DNA of 64,000 nt. It comes from Asterias rubens. Its lineage: Eukaryota; Echinodermata; Asteroidea; Forcipulatida; Asteriidae. The translations under genes and the position numbers were made by a program. The notes beneath the pieces are model-generated. The model was not told the origin of the DNA. It did no database searches and was given only the letters and a program-made list of their open reading frames with translations. This document shows, piece after piece, positions 33,131 to 44,063 of the stretch (position 1 is the stretch's first letter; each line of letters begins with the position of its first letter). Where the stretch lies: contig NC_047069.1 of NCBI RefSeq assembly GCF_902459465.1, positions 4,001,171 through 4,065,170 on the forward strand, written 5' to 3'.

Positions 33131-33542
33131 AGTAGAGCTGAAATATTAATTGGGATGCAAAAGAAAATATGTTTGGATTGTAAATCAGTATCAATGGGTC
33201 ACCTTCCTACTCAACGTGTATTAAAAACAAACCGACATAAACTAAACAAATGCAGTTTGAACAGATAGCAAAAATACACGATCTTGTAAAATTGTCATGA
33301 ATGAATTATCTTAAATGTCCACCTTTCATACATTAATTGTTTTTAAATGTTGGCCGGTCGTGACTTATTAAATAAATATCGCTTGATAATAATAAAATAG
33401 AATGTTTTATTGGTTGTCGTTTGTTAAAACTATATACTCCAGTCGGTTCATCTGTTATGGCATGAGATACCAAAATAACTATAGTATTTGGGGGTATACC
33501 TTTGTACATTACAAACATTGGTGACCATAAAAACTTACTTGA

Positions 33543-33900
33543 TAAAGGGAAGGTACACGTTTGGTAATAACTCAAAACAAATATTAACTTATAAACTTAC
33601 TTGGTAACGAGCATTGGGGAGCTGTTGCTAGTATAAAACACTGTGGGAAACGACTCCTTCTGAAGTAACGTAGTTTTTGAGAAAGAGGTAATTTCTCACT
33701 TAAATAATAAAAGACTTCTAGCTAGAAGTCTTTTATTCTTATCTGAATGCACACAAATTCGTCCAACAAGGGTGTTTTTTCTTTCATCATTTACTCGCAA
33801 CTTCGATGACCAATTGAGCTCAGATTTTCACAGGCTTGTTATTTGATGCATATGTTGAGATACACCAAGTGAGAAGACTCATTATTGACAATTACAGTTG
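33543..33900 (+). repeat. MITE family A copy
   Basis: Starts TAAAGGGAAGGTACACG and ends near ATTGACAATTACAG. It contains the family inner string CAATTGAGCTCAG. Confidence 0.7.
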
Positions 33901-35038
33901 TGCAGTTAGAAGCACTGCAGCTGTTAATAATGTTCAACGTTTTAAGAAGCTGCTCTATGGAAATTAGTAAAGGAGAAAGGGATTCAAACAAATTTAATTC
34001 GAAAACGTTTCTGCATGATACGTTTCTCAGATTGTATATTCCAGTTACAGAATATTCTCTCTGTGTGGACATAAACGCTCAAGATTTTTGCCGATATCTC
34101 AAGATTCGAAAATTTTGTATATATCTATATTTATAATTAAACAATCTATCCACCAACCAGTCAACAAAAATATGTAAGATTAGTGATTGGAATAGATTGT
34201 TCTTATAATGGCTAAATGGGTTCTACTCAAATCGTGATAGCTTACTGCAATAAGAAAAAAATTGTATGATACCATTGGTCAAAGTTACACAGATCTTTAG
34301 CATCTTATCTGATGATGACGAATTTATTTTCCTTATGAGCTCTCAGGATAAAGCCATTTTGAATTGTGTTGCGAAGTACATATTCTCTACTTTTAACATA
34401 AAAGTAGATTAAATGAGACCCAAATATAACCCAAATATAACCTAATATTGTTCTTGCTAACCTCTCCGTCTTTGTTGTATTATAAGGTTTTGTTTTAATT
34501 TTATTTTTATTGTTGTAACCCTTCCCCAGGGTATGGGATTTGTTCCGTTTTGGGGAATAAAAAAAAATTAATTATGAAAAAATCATCTTTGAATGTTACT
34601 TTGTAGATAACAAATAAATCCCATGTCCCCATAGAGTTATTATATAAGAACATGCCCCATACCAGCAAACGGCCTTGCGTATACCACGCACGTCGTGAGT
34701 GCGCAACACGCCCAACTCTCAGCCAATGAAAAGTCTTACTTTGACCCTGAAGAGGGCGCTGTTTACGTTTTTTGACGTCAGCTAAAATGCAGGGTTTCCA
34801 TTGGTGGGAAGTTGTGGTATTCCAGAAGAGAACATTAATCTCTAAACGCGCGCATCCGCGACTGGTGGCGCGGTTTGTACGCATACGTTACCAATGGGTA
34901 CACATGCAGGAAAATAAACAGAACATGCTTCATATTTCAATTTGCTGTTGCTAGTGCAAGATATACGATTTGCAGCTTTTCAAAGTTTCAAAGTTTAACA
35001 GTTCTGCATCTTATCAGCAAGATAAAAACGGACCGAAA
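33901..35038. other. Intergenic and 5' region of the acidic-protein gene
   Basis: The only notable part is a CpG-rich stretch at about 34845-34885 (ACGCGCGCATCCGCGACTGG), about 160 bp before the start codon at 35039. It could be a TATA-less promoter (inference). No convincing ORF. Confidence 0.45.
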
Positions 35039-35060
35039 ATGAGTGACGTAAACCCAGGAG
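35039..35060 (+). CDS. Orphan gene exon 1 (start codon exon, 22 nt)
   Basis: The ATG is in the context GAAAATGAG. It encodes MSDVNPG plus one base, then GTAAGA. The start was chosen because only this ATG joins in frame to exon 2. Confidence 0.65.
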
Positions 35061-38000
35061 GTAAGACACGTGTCTACTACAACAATTAGTACAGTTATTG
35101 CTTTTTAGAAACATAAATTCAGATCTGCTTTTGGTTGGACTCGAGCAGAGAAATTTTACCAGTGTTTTTTTTTTCTTCATGTTTATGGTTCAACTCATTT
35201 CAATTTAATAAACAAAACATTATTTCCAAATTGGCATATCTTCAAAAGACGAGCAGAGTAGGCCTATATTGTTCGAAACGTCGATACCAAAACCGGCTCT
35301 TTTCAGCACAAACACCAACTACAGAGATCAATACATGGTTGTACCCGCAATTTAACTATGTATTTAAAGTGTATTCTTATTATTCACTCCATGCTTCCAA
35401 CATCATTAAGAACATTCCATTGTATCTCACACATTATAGCACAACGGATCAATGAACTGATCCGGAATTATGACCCGCCACAGTCCAATGAGACCGATCC
35501 AACATGTGAGTGTGTAGCTGAAAGAATTGCCATGGTAATGAAGATGCACACCCCGGAAGAACAGGTCGTCATCGCTAATTCCATCGCCTCCAGGATCATG
35601 AAGGCCGGGGAAGTGGATGTACCGTCCGGTGTAAATCATAAGAAACATGCAAGTATCAACACGTGTCATGAGGATGAATGCGTTACCATGGTGGCAGATA
35701 ACAAGGAGGAGAAAGACGGAGGTAGAAGTCATGCGCAGAAGAGGGAAGCCTCACAGGTGACTTTTATTTAATTATATTGACTTGTATTTCACAAAAGTGA
35801 AACATTCATTCGAAATTGTAAATCACATTAACATTTTACCAAAGGAGTATTTCCACTTTGACATTGGAAAGGTCATGATAAACAGGTAATTTCAAAGATG
35901 ACACTAATTGTTTATGTTTTGGTAAAACATAAACGTGTACCAAGATTCCAGCTTTACCCACAGAGTGCACGAAACTGCCAAATTATTGCCCCTACTAAAT
36001 AAAAGCTGGTTGGTTACGATGTTTCAAACTGCATAGCCAACGGCAGAATACTAAAGAGTTTTTTAAATACTGGCTGAAATATATCGAGGAGAGCGACAAC
36101 CTAGATTATTAGTGATAAGTTACTGAATTTTACTCCCGATACTTTTAATACGACAGGTAGGGGAAGAGCCATCCGAACTGGATTCCGATGAGCCAAGCCC
36201 GATAGTCAGCGTATCTCGTCAACTAGAAACAACCAAAGAAGGCGAGAGGAAGAAAACAAACGGACAAGAGGAGGTGAAGACAGAGGGAGAGATAGATAAA
36301 GGAATGAAGATAAATGTGATAAAGATCGAGAAAGTTGTAGAGGTGGAGAGCATTGTTGAAGAATACTTGCAACAGAAGGAACAGAATGAGGAAAGTTGTG
36401 CCAAGGTAGAGATGGTAAAGGGCGAGGAGGGGGAGCTCAAGATGATGTATCAGTTTAAGGAGGAAGCAAAGGTAGATCATGTAAGTATATTTTAAAGTAT
36501 GATTTAAAAAAATGTGTTTCCTTATTCTCACTTTTAAAGGAAGTGGACACTATTGGTTATTGTCAAAGATCAGGCTTCTCACTTGCTGTATCTCAACATA
36601 ATGCATAACATAACAAACCTGTGAAAAATTGAGCTCAATTGGTCATCGAAGTTGCGAGATAATAATGAAAGAAAAAACACCCTTGTCACACGAAGTTGTG
36701 TGCTTTTAGATGCTTGACTTCGAGACCTCAAATTCTAAATCTGATGTCTCGAAATCAAATTCGTGGAAAATTACTTCTTTCTCGAAAACTACTCCACTTC
36801 AGAGGGAGCCGTTACTCACAATGTTTTAAACTACCAACCTCTCTCCATTACTCGTTACCAAGTAAGGTTACCATGTTGATATTTATTTTGAGTAATTACC
36901 AATAGTGTCCACTGCCTTTAAGACACATGATCATTATGTAAAACAGCCGTTGTGCTGATTGATATGTGTACCATGTATAAAGATCTTGAAATAAAAACAA
37001 TAAAACAATTAATGTATAATCCTCAGGAGATGACAGATCGAGTTGAGGAGATGAGGACTGAGGAAACCAGGGCTGAGCTAGGAGAGGCAAATGACAGCGA
37101 GGTTGAAGGGATGGGGGATAATTCAAAAGGAGAAGAACAGGTTGCTCCAAAGAAGATCGGAGAGCCAGTCCAAGAGGCAAATACAAATGAAATCAAGTCC
37201 GAAGTAGTGAAGAGAAGGGATGGAGAAATAGGGGAGATGGGTGAGGTGGGGTCACAGGTGAAAAAGGAGGTTCGACATAACGAACCGGTTGAGGGGGTGA
37301 CGATGAAGGAAGAATGGAATATAGAGGACCAAAGGAAAGATGAGGTAGTTGTGGAAATAAAGTTCAAGAATCAACCAATGGGAGATGGGGATGCTGCGGC
37401 GAACTGGGCAACCGTGGAAGGAGAGATTCTGGAGCAAGAAGAAGATGAAGAAGGTTAGGTTCATGTCATTAAAGTCTGGATAAATTAATATTGGAAATTC
37501 CAAGAATATGTTACTCTGAATAAGTAAATAAAATGAGAAAAACAAATCAAAGTAGATCATCGACCAGCATCGCTCTAGTAAGCTTTTTAAGTTTTAAAGA
37601 AAGCCAGTATACACGTGATCTTTGTTAATAAGATGCTCCAGTGGGATTCGAACCGATGTATGTAAGCACTGCACACTCAGTACTTTCCAGAGCTCTGTGA
37701 AAAAACACACACAAGCACATTACTCGGATGGGGTTGGTTCGAACCGAGAACTTTGCAACTCAACAGCAGTGTCTTACGAACTATAGGATGTTTCAAAGAC
37801 ATTTCTTGTTGAGATTAAACTTGACGATTGTTGATTCTTCAGAGTTGACGTCTTGGTCGAGCATTAGTGACCTGGATACGGTCTCATTGCTCACGAGCAT
37901 CTCGTCATTGTCATTCGGGGAAATTATCAGCGTGTCTGGGGAGGACGATGGGGAGTTGACTGCCGATGAAATAGATGATGAAGTGTGGGATGATTGCGTC

Positions 38001-39562
38001 AATGGTGACATTGAGGGTAAGGGAGGATCTATAAACTAACAAAGACATCTTCTTATTTAGAAGGAAACAATCAAACAGCCAGACTACAGAGATAAAGATA
38101 TAACTTACACGACATTACCAATAACATGTTAAGATAATAACACCAGCATATAAAGACGGGCAGAGTACACTGTTCGAAACGTCGAGACCAAACCGGCACT
38201 TCGCAGAGCCAACACTCTCCCACACAAGAGATTTTCACATGGTTATACCCGCAAGTTCGTTATATTTATAGTTTCTTTTTATATCTAAACCATGCAAAGC
38301 TTCAAACAGTATTTGTCGCAAAACGTGTTTCAGGTAACAATTACACCTTTTCATGTCCCTTCAGAGCCTCCATAGAAAACACAACAAATACTTACAAATG
38401 ACTGCCTAATTATTATGGTTAACTTTTCCTTCACAAATCTTCAAATAGATAAAAAAACATTTCACCAGGCGTAGTCCATGAAAGTACACGTCCAGTTTTA
38501 TTTCAATTCCCTGGACTGCTTCTGGTCAAGATGTTTTTATCGTCCGAATGTACAAAATATATATATATTTTTATTCTATACGACATGAACTGTTGAATTT
38601 CTTTGACGACGCCAGCAACTAATTTTGTGAAACAGAATTTTAAAAAACGTCGTCTTATCTTAATTCCACAGATGAAATCAAAGATGCGGCCTCTATTACC
38701 TCGAAGATATTAATCCTTGATGGAGACGATACTGCACTTCAGTCAGCAGATGATCAGACTGACCTAATATCGATTTGCTCAAGAGGTATTCAGAAATAAA
38801 CAACATTGTACAAGGCTCGAGTTTGGGAGAAAACTCCACAAGACTACTTTTTTTTTGTATAGCTCTACACTTTTACTGGACCAGAATTGTTGAACAACAC
38901 AGAATCAAAATGTGAAAAACAGAGCCTGAAACAGTTTATTAACATTCATTTAACTGTTTAGGTTAATCTCATGTGGCTTGTTCTGGTATGAAGCTGAATA
39001 AATATACTTTATTACTCAACAGCATTGAAAGGTATTTTCCAGACTCAAGATCAGCATTTGAAAGTTTATTTCTGTTCAAGATTTGCACAGTGACGTATTG
39101 ATATTCAATTGTAAAACACAAGACTGCCATACTTGTCTGGTCAATAGTTTACTGGCCCGCCACTTAAACCACTGGCCCGGGCATGATGTTCAGTGTAGCA
39201 TGTTGTACTGTGATTATTTAATTTTGCCTATCTTGAAATTAGAAGGCTATAAGTGTATACCTGGTGGAAAGTGATACTACTCCCCTATCCCCCTGAAATC
39301 TAAATAGAAAATAAAATTAAAACATTAAAAATAATATAAGAGTTTTGATCAAGATGCCATTTCATTATCTTCAGGTCAAGAGCTCACGGAGGATGCTTCA
39401 ACTTCCAGAAGAGGATTCTGGTCTAGGATCTGCGGCAGACGCCAAAGCAAGAGAGACAAAAAAATGAAGAAGACCGCAGTAGCGCAGGAGATCAAAACGA
39501 AGAAACATCCCAAGATGGCGGGAATCATATTCGCCTGTTGCTGTGTGCAGACATTAGATTGA
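35039..39562 (+). CDS. Orphan acidic, Glu/Lys-rich protein, complete seven-exon model (521 aa)
   Basis: Exons: 35039-35060, 35440-35756, 36157-36480, 37027-37453, 37843-38016, 38672-38785 and 39375-39562. The lengths total 1,566 nt (521 codons plus stop). Every junction is AG/GT and phase-consistent, which is strong evidence for a real gene. The N-terminus (about 1-60) is helix-like with Cys pairs (PTCECVAERIAMVMKM). Exons 3 and 4 are low-complexity Glu/Lys/Val (VIKIEKVVEVESIVEEYLQQ). Exon 5 is Ser/Asp/Glu-rich (ELTADEIDDEVWDD). The last exon is strongly basic and ends with a short hydrophobic tri-Cys tail (IIFACCCVQTLD). No signal peptide or known domain is visible, so I do not assign a function. 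A basic stretch next to clustered Cys could be a lipid-anchored C-terminus (speculative). The introns hold MITE family A and two GACGAGCAGAG repeats. Confidence 0.75.
35247..35405 (+). repeat. GACGAGCAGAG...CGAAACGTC dispersed repeat, copy 1
   Basis: About 160-180 bp. It shares with the copies at 38153-38316 and 58879-59040 the start GACGAGCAGAGTA, the block GTTCGAAACGTCGA, the string ACATGGTTGTACC and the end CCATGC. This copy sits directly before exon 2 of the orphan gene. Confidence 0.75.
35440..35756 (+). CDS. Orphan gene exon 2
   Basis: Reads AQRINELIRNYDPPQ and then TPEEQVVIANSIASRIMKAG, the most globular-looking part of the protein. The donor is GTGACT. The acceptor ACATTATAG is weak in pyrimidines because a dispersed repeat supplies the upstream sequence. 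Confidence 0.72.
36157..36480 (+). CDS. Orphan gene exon 3
   Basis: 108 codons in phase 0: VGEEPSELDSDEPSP, then Glu/Lys/Val-rich low complexity to EEAKVDH. The donor is GTAAGT. The minus-strand ORFs over it are composition shadows. Confidence 0.78.
36533..36921 (-). repeat. MITE family A copy in an intron of the orphan gene
   Basis: Nearly complete, with both inverted ends (TTTAAAGGAAGTGGACACTA and AGTGTCCACTGCCTTTAA). It shows the uninterrupted GAGATAATAATGAAA target used by the Harbinger-like insert in the palindrome. Confidence 0.8.
37027..37453 (+). CDS. Orphan gene exon 4
   Basis: Begins EMTDRVEEMRTEETRAEL after AATCCTCAG and ends EQEEDEE plus one base. The donor is GTTAGG. It is Glu-rich throughout, with scattered basic pairs. 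Confidence 0.76.
37843..38016 (+). CDS. Orphan gene exon 5
   Basis: Reads LTSWSSISDLDTVSLLTSIS and ends CVNGDIE. The acceptor is TGATTCTTCAG and the donor GTAAGG. Ser/Asp-rich. Confidence 0.76.
38153..38316 (+). repeat. GACGAGCAGAG...CGAAACGTC dispersed repeat, copy 2
   Basis: Starts GACGGGCAGAGTACACTG, continues TTCGAAACGTCGAGACC and ends CCATGCAAAGCTTCAAAC. It lies in the intron between exons 5 and 6 of the orphan gene. Confidence 0.75.
38672..38785 (+). CDS. Orphan gene exon 6
   Basis: Reads DEIKDAASITSKILILDGDD and ends LISICSR. The acceptor is AATTCCACAG and the donor GTATTC. Phase 1 at both sides, like exon 5's end. Confidence 0.75.
39375..39562 (+). CDS. Orphan gene exon 7, basic C-terminus and stop
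   Basis: The acceptor is ATTATCTTCAG. It encodes GQELTEDASTSRRGFWSR, a Lys/Arg-rich run and the final IIFACCCVQTLD before TGA at 39560. Confidence 0.75.
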
Positions 39563-39737
39563 TAGCAATTATGTTGTCAACACCGGGGGACTCCCTCCAA
39601 ACAAAACAAAAATATTTTTTATAATTAGGTCAAGGCCTAACAAATAATGTCAAATAATTAATATAAAAATGAAAGAAAAAACAAACAAGGAAAAAATGCA
39701 TTCTGTGATGGTTGATCCAATGCGACGAAAGTGCTTA

Positions 39738-39978
39738 ATCGGAATATTTTTGACAAGATCAAAGAAATAATTTTGGAAAGGCTCAGTTTAAGGCGTTTTT
39801 TTCGGTCGTGCTAACGTGGATTGCATTACGCCGCGTATCATCAAGTGTTAAAAAATTTCGGAATAGTTTTTGTCAAAATCAAATAATAATTTTGGACACG
39901 CTCGGTTTATGGAACTTTTTTTTTGTCGTGCGAAGTTGAATTATATCACGCCGCGTATCATATCAAAATGTTAAATTT
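39738..39978 (+). repeat. Diverged tandem duplication, unit about 120 bp
   Basis: Two copies share AATAATTTTGGA, a T run, GTCGTGC and the string CACGCCGCGTATCAT (TACGCCGCGTATCAT in copy 1). Non-coding, just downstream of the orphan gene. Confidence 0.6.
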
Positions 39979-40297
39979 GACATTGGTTTAGAAGATTTTG
40001 ATTATAAGAAATGCCATTGCTCACACCATGGAGGTTTTGTTTCCTCCATGTTTGCACCAATGTTGCGCTACGATCGTTTAAACATGCATCAACCACAGCG
40101 GGGGTAAATGGCCAATTGGTTTCTCTTTTGGAACTTTTCCAATCTATACTTCGTGAAGGCCAATCCACTACAGTTAAACAGAACGGTCATATAGGAACAC
40201 CTTACCGTACTCCAGGAGGTCGAAGTCAACAGAATATAGTATAGAATACTTTTCCTACTATCCTTAGCTCCCGAATAATTTGGGAGGCAGTAAGAAA
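39979..40297. other. Short intergenic stretch with a hairpin
   Basis: Holds CATGGAGG-TTTTGTTT-CCTCCATG at about 40027-40050, an 8-bp perfect stem. Nothing else seen. Confidence 0.45.
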
Positions 40298-41296
40298 TGC
40301 AGTAGTTATGAGGAATCTATTGCTTGTGTTTCTGTACGATAACTGTCATGACTCATCCGTGAAAACTTCGGGTGCTCAGGTAGCATGAACTGTTTTACAA
40401 TAATAATAATAATTTGGGGGCTAATCATCCTTACTCGCAGCTAAGAGCTGAATTGCGAAGGACGCGGCTACAACGTGTTCGAAAAGCAGGCATGCAAGGG
40501 CGCCTTTGGCAGCCAGCCACATCAACCCATCCATGACCACGGAGCACAGCCAAAGATCGAAAGTGTTTGATTATCCCAAAGGAGGTAAACCAGTTGGTCT
40601 GTAAAGCCCTCGTGGCACAGCAAAGAGCCAACGCACAACTCAACTCACTTGTGGCCCTGGCCGGGTATCGAACCAGGGTCACCTTGGTAAGAGCTGAGCG
40701 CTTTACACAACAAGCCAACCGTGCCAAGTCTTGATGTAACTAATCGGTCACAAAGGTCCCCTTATAGGTCCAAAGAATAATAACACAGTTCATACTGACT
40801 TAGTTCCCAAAGTCATAAAACATAGTTCTTATGCCCCCGCCCCCCGATGTCCTCCTATCATTAAGGGTGGCATGGTTGGCTTGTGATTAAAGCGCTCAGC
40901 TCTCACCAAGGTGACCCTGGTTCGAAACCCGGCCAGCGTCATATGTAAGTTGAGTTGTGCGTTGGTTCTCTGCTGTGCCATGGGGGATTTCCAGACCATC
41001 CGCGTCTCCTCCCTCGCGAAAATCAAACATTTTCGATCTTTGGCTGTGCTCCGTTGTCATAATGGGTTGATGTGGCTGGCTGCCAAAGGCGCCCTTGCAT
41101 GCCTGCTTCTCGAACACGTTGCAGCCACGTCCTTCGCAATTCAGCTCTTAGTTGCGAGTACGGATGATTTAGCCCCCAACTTATTATAAATTATTATATT
41201 ACAGTTGATGCCACCTGAGCTCCCGATGTTTTCACGGGTGAGTTCTGACAGTTATCGTACAGAAACACAATCAATAGATTCCTCATAAGTACTGCA
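40298..41296. mobile_element. 1-kb foldback element with a tRNA-like head in each arm
   Basis: The arms (about 40298-40735 and 40868-41296) are inverted and imperfect, with a loop of about 130 bp. Outer ends share GAGGAATCTATTG, then GTTTCTGTACGATAACTG. Inner parts each hold a SINE-like head: B box GGTTCGAAACC at 40919-40929 (+) and GGTTCGATACC on the minus strand at 40664-40674. Bodies share TTCGATCTTTGGCTGTGCTC. Either two SINE-bearing units inserted head to head or an inverted duplication of one. Confidence 0.75.
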
Positions 41297-41820
41297 CTTC
41301 TTTGTCTTAAATGTCATCAGTTATCATTCTGATGTTTCTCATACCAGTTACATTGGTCTGTTTCTAGATGAAGGTTCGGTAGGCCTAGTCCCTTGATGAT
41401 TTCTTGTTCTGTTATCATCGGTTTCAAAGTCTACCTTACATTATTTTCATTCCAATTCTGATCACAATGTCTTTCGTGAAGTGTCGAAGATGTAAACTAT
41501 TGAGAACTTATAGCAGTAACGAGTGCAACAATTACCTTTATAAGTCAATTCTACTCCGACAAAGTAAACATTATTTTCGGAGCGGTCGAACAAATCTTTT
41601 GTTATCACAATTAATTCTCTTTAGCTACTTTCGACGCATTGTATCAACCAATCAGAGAGCTCACCAGCCATTACGTCACTCTGATTCATTACTCATCCAG
41701 TCAATGCAGTTTCAATAGGAATTCATGTTCAATCAATGATTCGTTGGTTGACTACTTTTGTACGAAACCGATGGGGCATATCTATTTTTTAGAAGGTAGT
41801 GAATTCACAAGAAGGAGTTG
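41297..41820. other. Intergenic, nothing recognised
   Basis: No repeat or gene seen. The ORFs of 60-104 codons have no coding character that I can support. Confidence 0.45.
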
Positions 41821-42115
41821 ATTTTAAAATGTGCATCAATCTTAACTGCTATGCAGCTAAGTGTGGTGCCACAACACAAATCTCTCTGTGGGCATATTAA
41901 CAACTCATCTTAAGATAAATCTCACTAGGTCTGAACAGGCTCGATTTCACAAAGAGAAAGTTTATTAATTTTAAAATGAGCATCAATCTTAACTGCTATG
42001 CAGCTAAGTGTGGTGCCACACCAACAAACAATCTTTCTGTGTGCATATTAACAACTCATTTTATGATGAATCTCACTAAGTCCGAACCCTAGGCTCGATT
42101 CCACAAACGGAGCTA
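41821..42115 (+). repeat. Tandem duplication, unit 147 bp
   Basis: Copy 1 starts at 41821 and copy 2 at 41968. They share CATCAATCTTAACTGCTATG and AAGTGTGGTGCCACA with several substitutions, so it is not very recent. Confidence 0.75.
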
Positions 42116-42149
42116 AGATTGATCTGAACAGCCTATGAATATTACCTGC

Positions 42150-42463
42150 ATTAAAGGCGCTGGACACCATTGGTAATTATACTCAAAAATACTTATACGG
42201 GTAAAAAAACATTGTGAGAATGGGCTCCCGCTAAAGTTACGTAGTTTTTGAGAAAAGGGTAATTTCGCACGAAAATAATAAAAAACTTCAGGCCTGAAGT
42301 ATTTTATTAGGCTTCTCACAGCAAAAAATTTTCTTTCATCATTCTCTTGCAACTCCAACGACCAATTGAGTCTAAATTTTCACAGGTTTTTTATTTTATG
42401 CATGTTCAGATACACCAAGTGAAAATACTGGTCTTTTAAAAACAAGTTTCCAGTGCCTTTATT
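42150..42463 (+). repeat. MITE family A copy
   Basis: TTAAAGGCGCTGGACACCAT at the left end and TCCAGTGCCTTTA at the right. Decayed inside. Confidence 0.75.
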
Positions 42464-44063
42464 TGTTCATAGTGTGATGTCACATAAGGCCTTCAAAATG
42501 ACAAAATGTAGCAATATTTACAAATTCGTCTTCAGGTGAATCTCAGATTTTGTGAAATCGAGTCCAGCAGGTTCATACAATAGGATTGCAAAATTCGGAC
42601 AACGTTCAAAATCACAATTCAAAATCAAAACAAATTGTTTTTAATACCAGCGTTTTATATAAATCATGGCTACTTATTTTATAAAAAGTACTCGGTAAGC
42701 CTTTGGTATCGATGTACACAAATATGTTCTTTTGTATCTCCCATCATGTTGTCCGAAGCTTTGATATTGTAAGGATGTTTCCACACATCAAGTCTAACTT
42801 ATCACGTTCTTTATGTTAAAATAAATCATTTAATACAAATATTATAAAAACCATACAACCTTTGTGTCTTTGGTCTATTATTTGTGTGACTAAAATAATG
42901 TTAGACCTTATTAAGATAATGTCATCTGGGAGCTATACATTACGAGTGAGGAGCCCCCCCCCCCCCCCCACCCGGGAGATTTGGTGTCGTGCCCCGCTCC
43001 CCCCCCCCCAATATGTGTTTAACTAACTATAGGTCAAAAGTCATGCGCCAAGGTGATTATCATAAGTTAGATTGAGGAATTACAAAAGTTTATCAACCTG
43101 GGGCTCTGTGCTTCAACTTGTGAGGAGATTTGATAAATTTAGGCAAGTTGATACTAATTGGCTTGGGATGGAAGGAATGCATTCATTCATTCATTTTTAA
43201 TAAACAAAAATAACTGGCAGCACAAAGCTTAATAATGTGATATTACAGGGTAAAAATGTTGATAACAATTTGCACAGAAAAAAAAAGACATAAAATTGCA
43301 TCACTACGGGGCCACATAGGTACATTAAAACAAAATGACAGTGAATAGAATAGAAGATTTGAAAAACCACTAAAAGATACTAAACAAATGCACGGGGTGT
43401 TGTGAGAACAATCTTTTACATTGAAACCCAACTATGGAATAAACCAGCCCCACCCCACCCCCCCCCCCCCCCTAAAAAAAAGCAACAAAAAAATTCCAGG
43501 GATCCCTAGCAATTACAAAACCGAACAGCCCCCAAAATACGTTTTAAAAAAAAGAAGAAAAAAAGTGAGAGAATCTGGCAGCGAGTCGGTTTGAAACAAA
43601 AACCGGGGAGAGGATGTATAGTTTTTTTCTTTAGGGTAATTAGCAAAAAATTCCAAATTACGGACCTACCAAAAATTGAAAAGAAATCTAAAGTGAAGTT
43701 GTCTGAAAATATTTCTGATGGGTATCAAGAGACTGAAAGACATAACATTATTTGTTTTAGTACTTTTTAATAATTAGCATTTTAGCATTTGTTACTATGG
43801 GAATTTATTTACAATGGTGGCGCACACGCAGCAGAAATGAGCTGTGTTGCTTATTTTTCGTCGGTCGTTTTTGTTTTACATTGAACAAATCATTCATAAT
43901 TTTGGGCGAGGGGGGGGGGGGCACATATGAATACAACTGAGTTCGACACTTGTTCCATGGAGCAAAGTAAGCTACAGGTATGAGACTTTGATACTGTATG
44001 GGTTTTGTACTTGAAAATCATTGCACAAGTTAATTCACCACAAGAGATGGCCTGCCTATTTTT
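42464..44063. other. Intergenic with homopolymer C and G tracts
   Basis: Long C runs near 42953-42969 and 43455-43473, a G run near 43910-43921 and a short (ATTC) repeat near 43180. No gene seen. The 62- and 64-residue ORFs are unsupported. Confidence 0.5.

Noticed and set aside
34507..34884. Minus-strand 125-codon ORF upstream of the orphan gene
   Set aside because: Composition is not coding-like, there are no conserved motifs, and it overlaps the likely promoter region of the plus-strand gene.
36219..37367. Minus-strand ORFs of 73-114 codons, Ser/Phe/Leu-rich
   Set aside because: They are shadows of the Glu/Lys-rich plus-strand exons, which have consistent splice sites.
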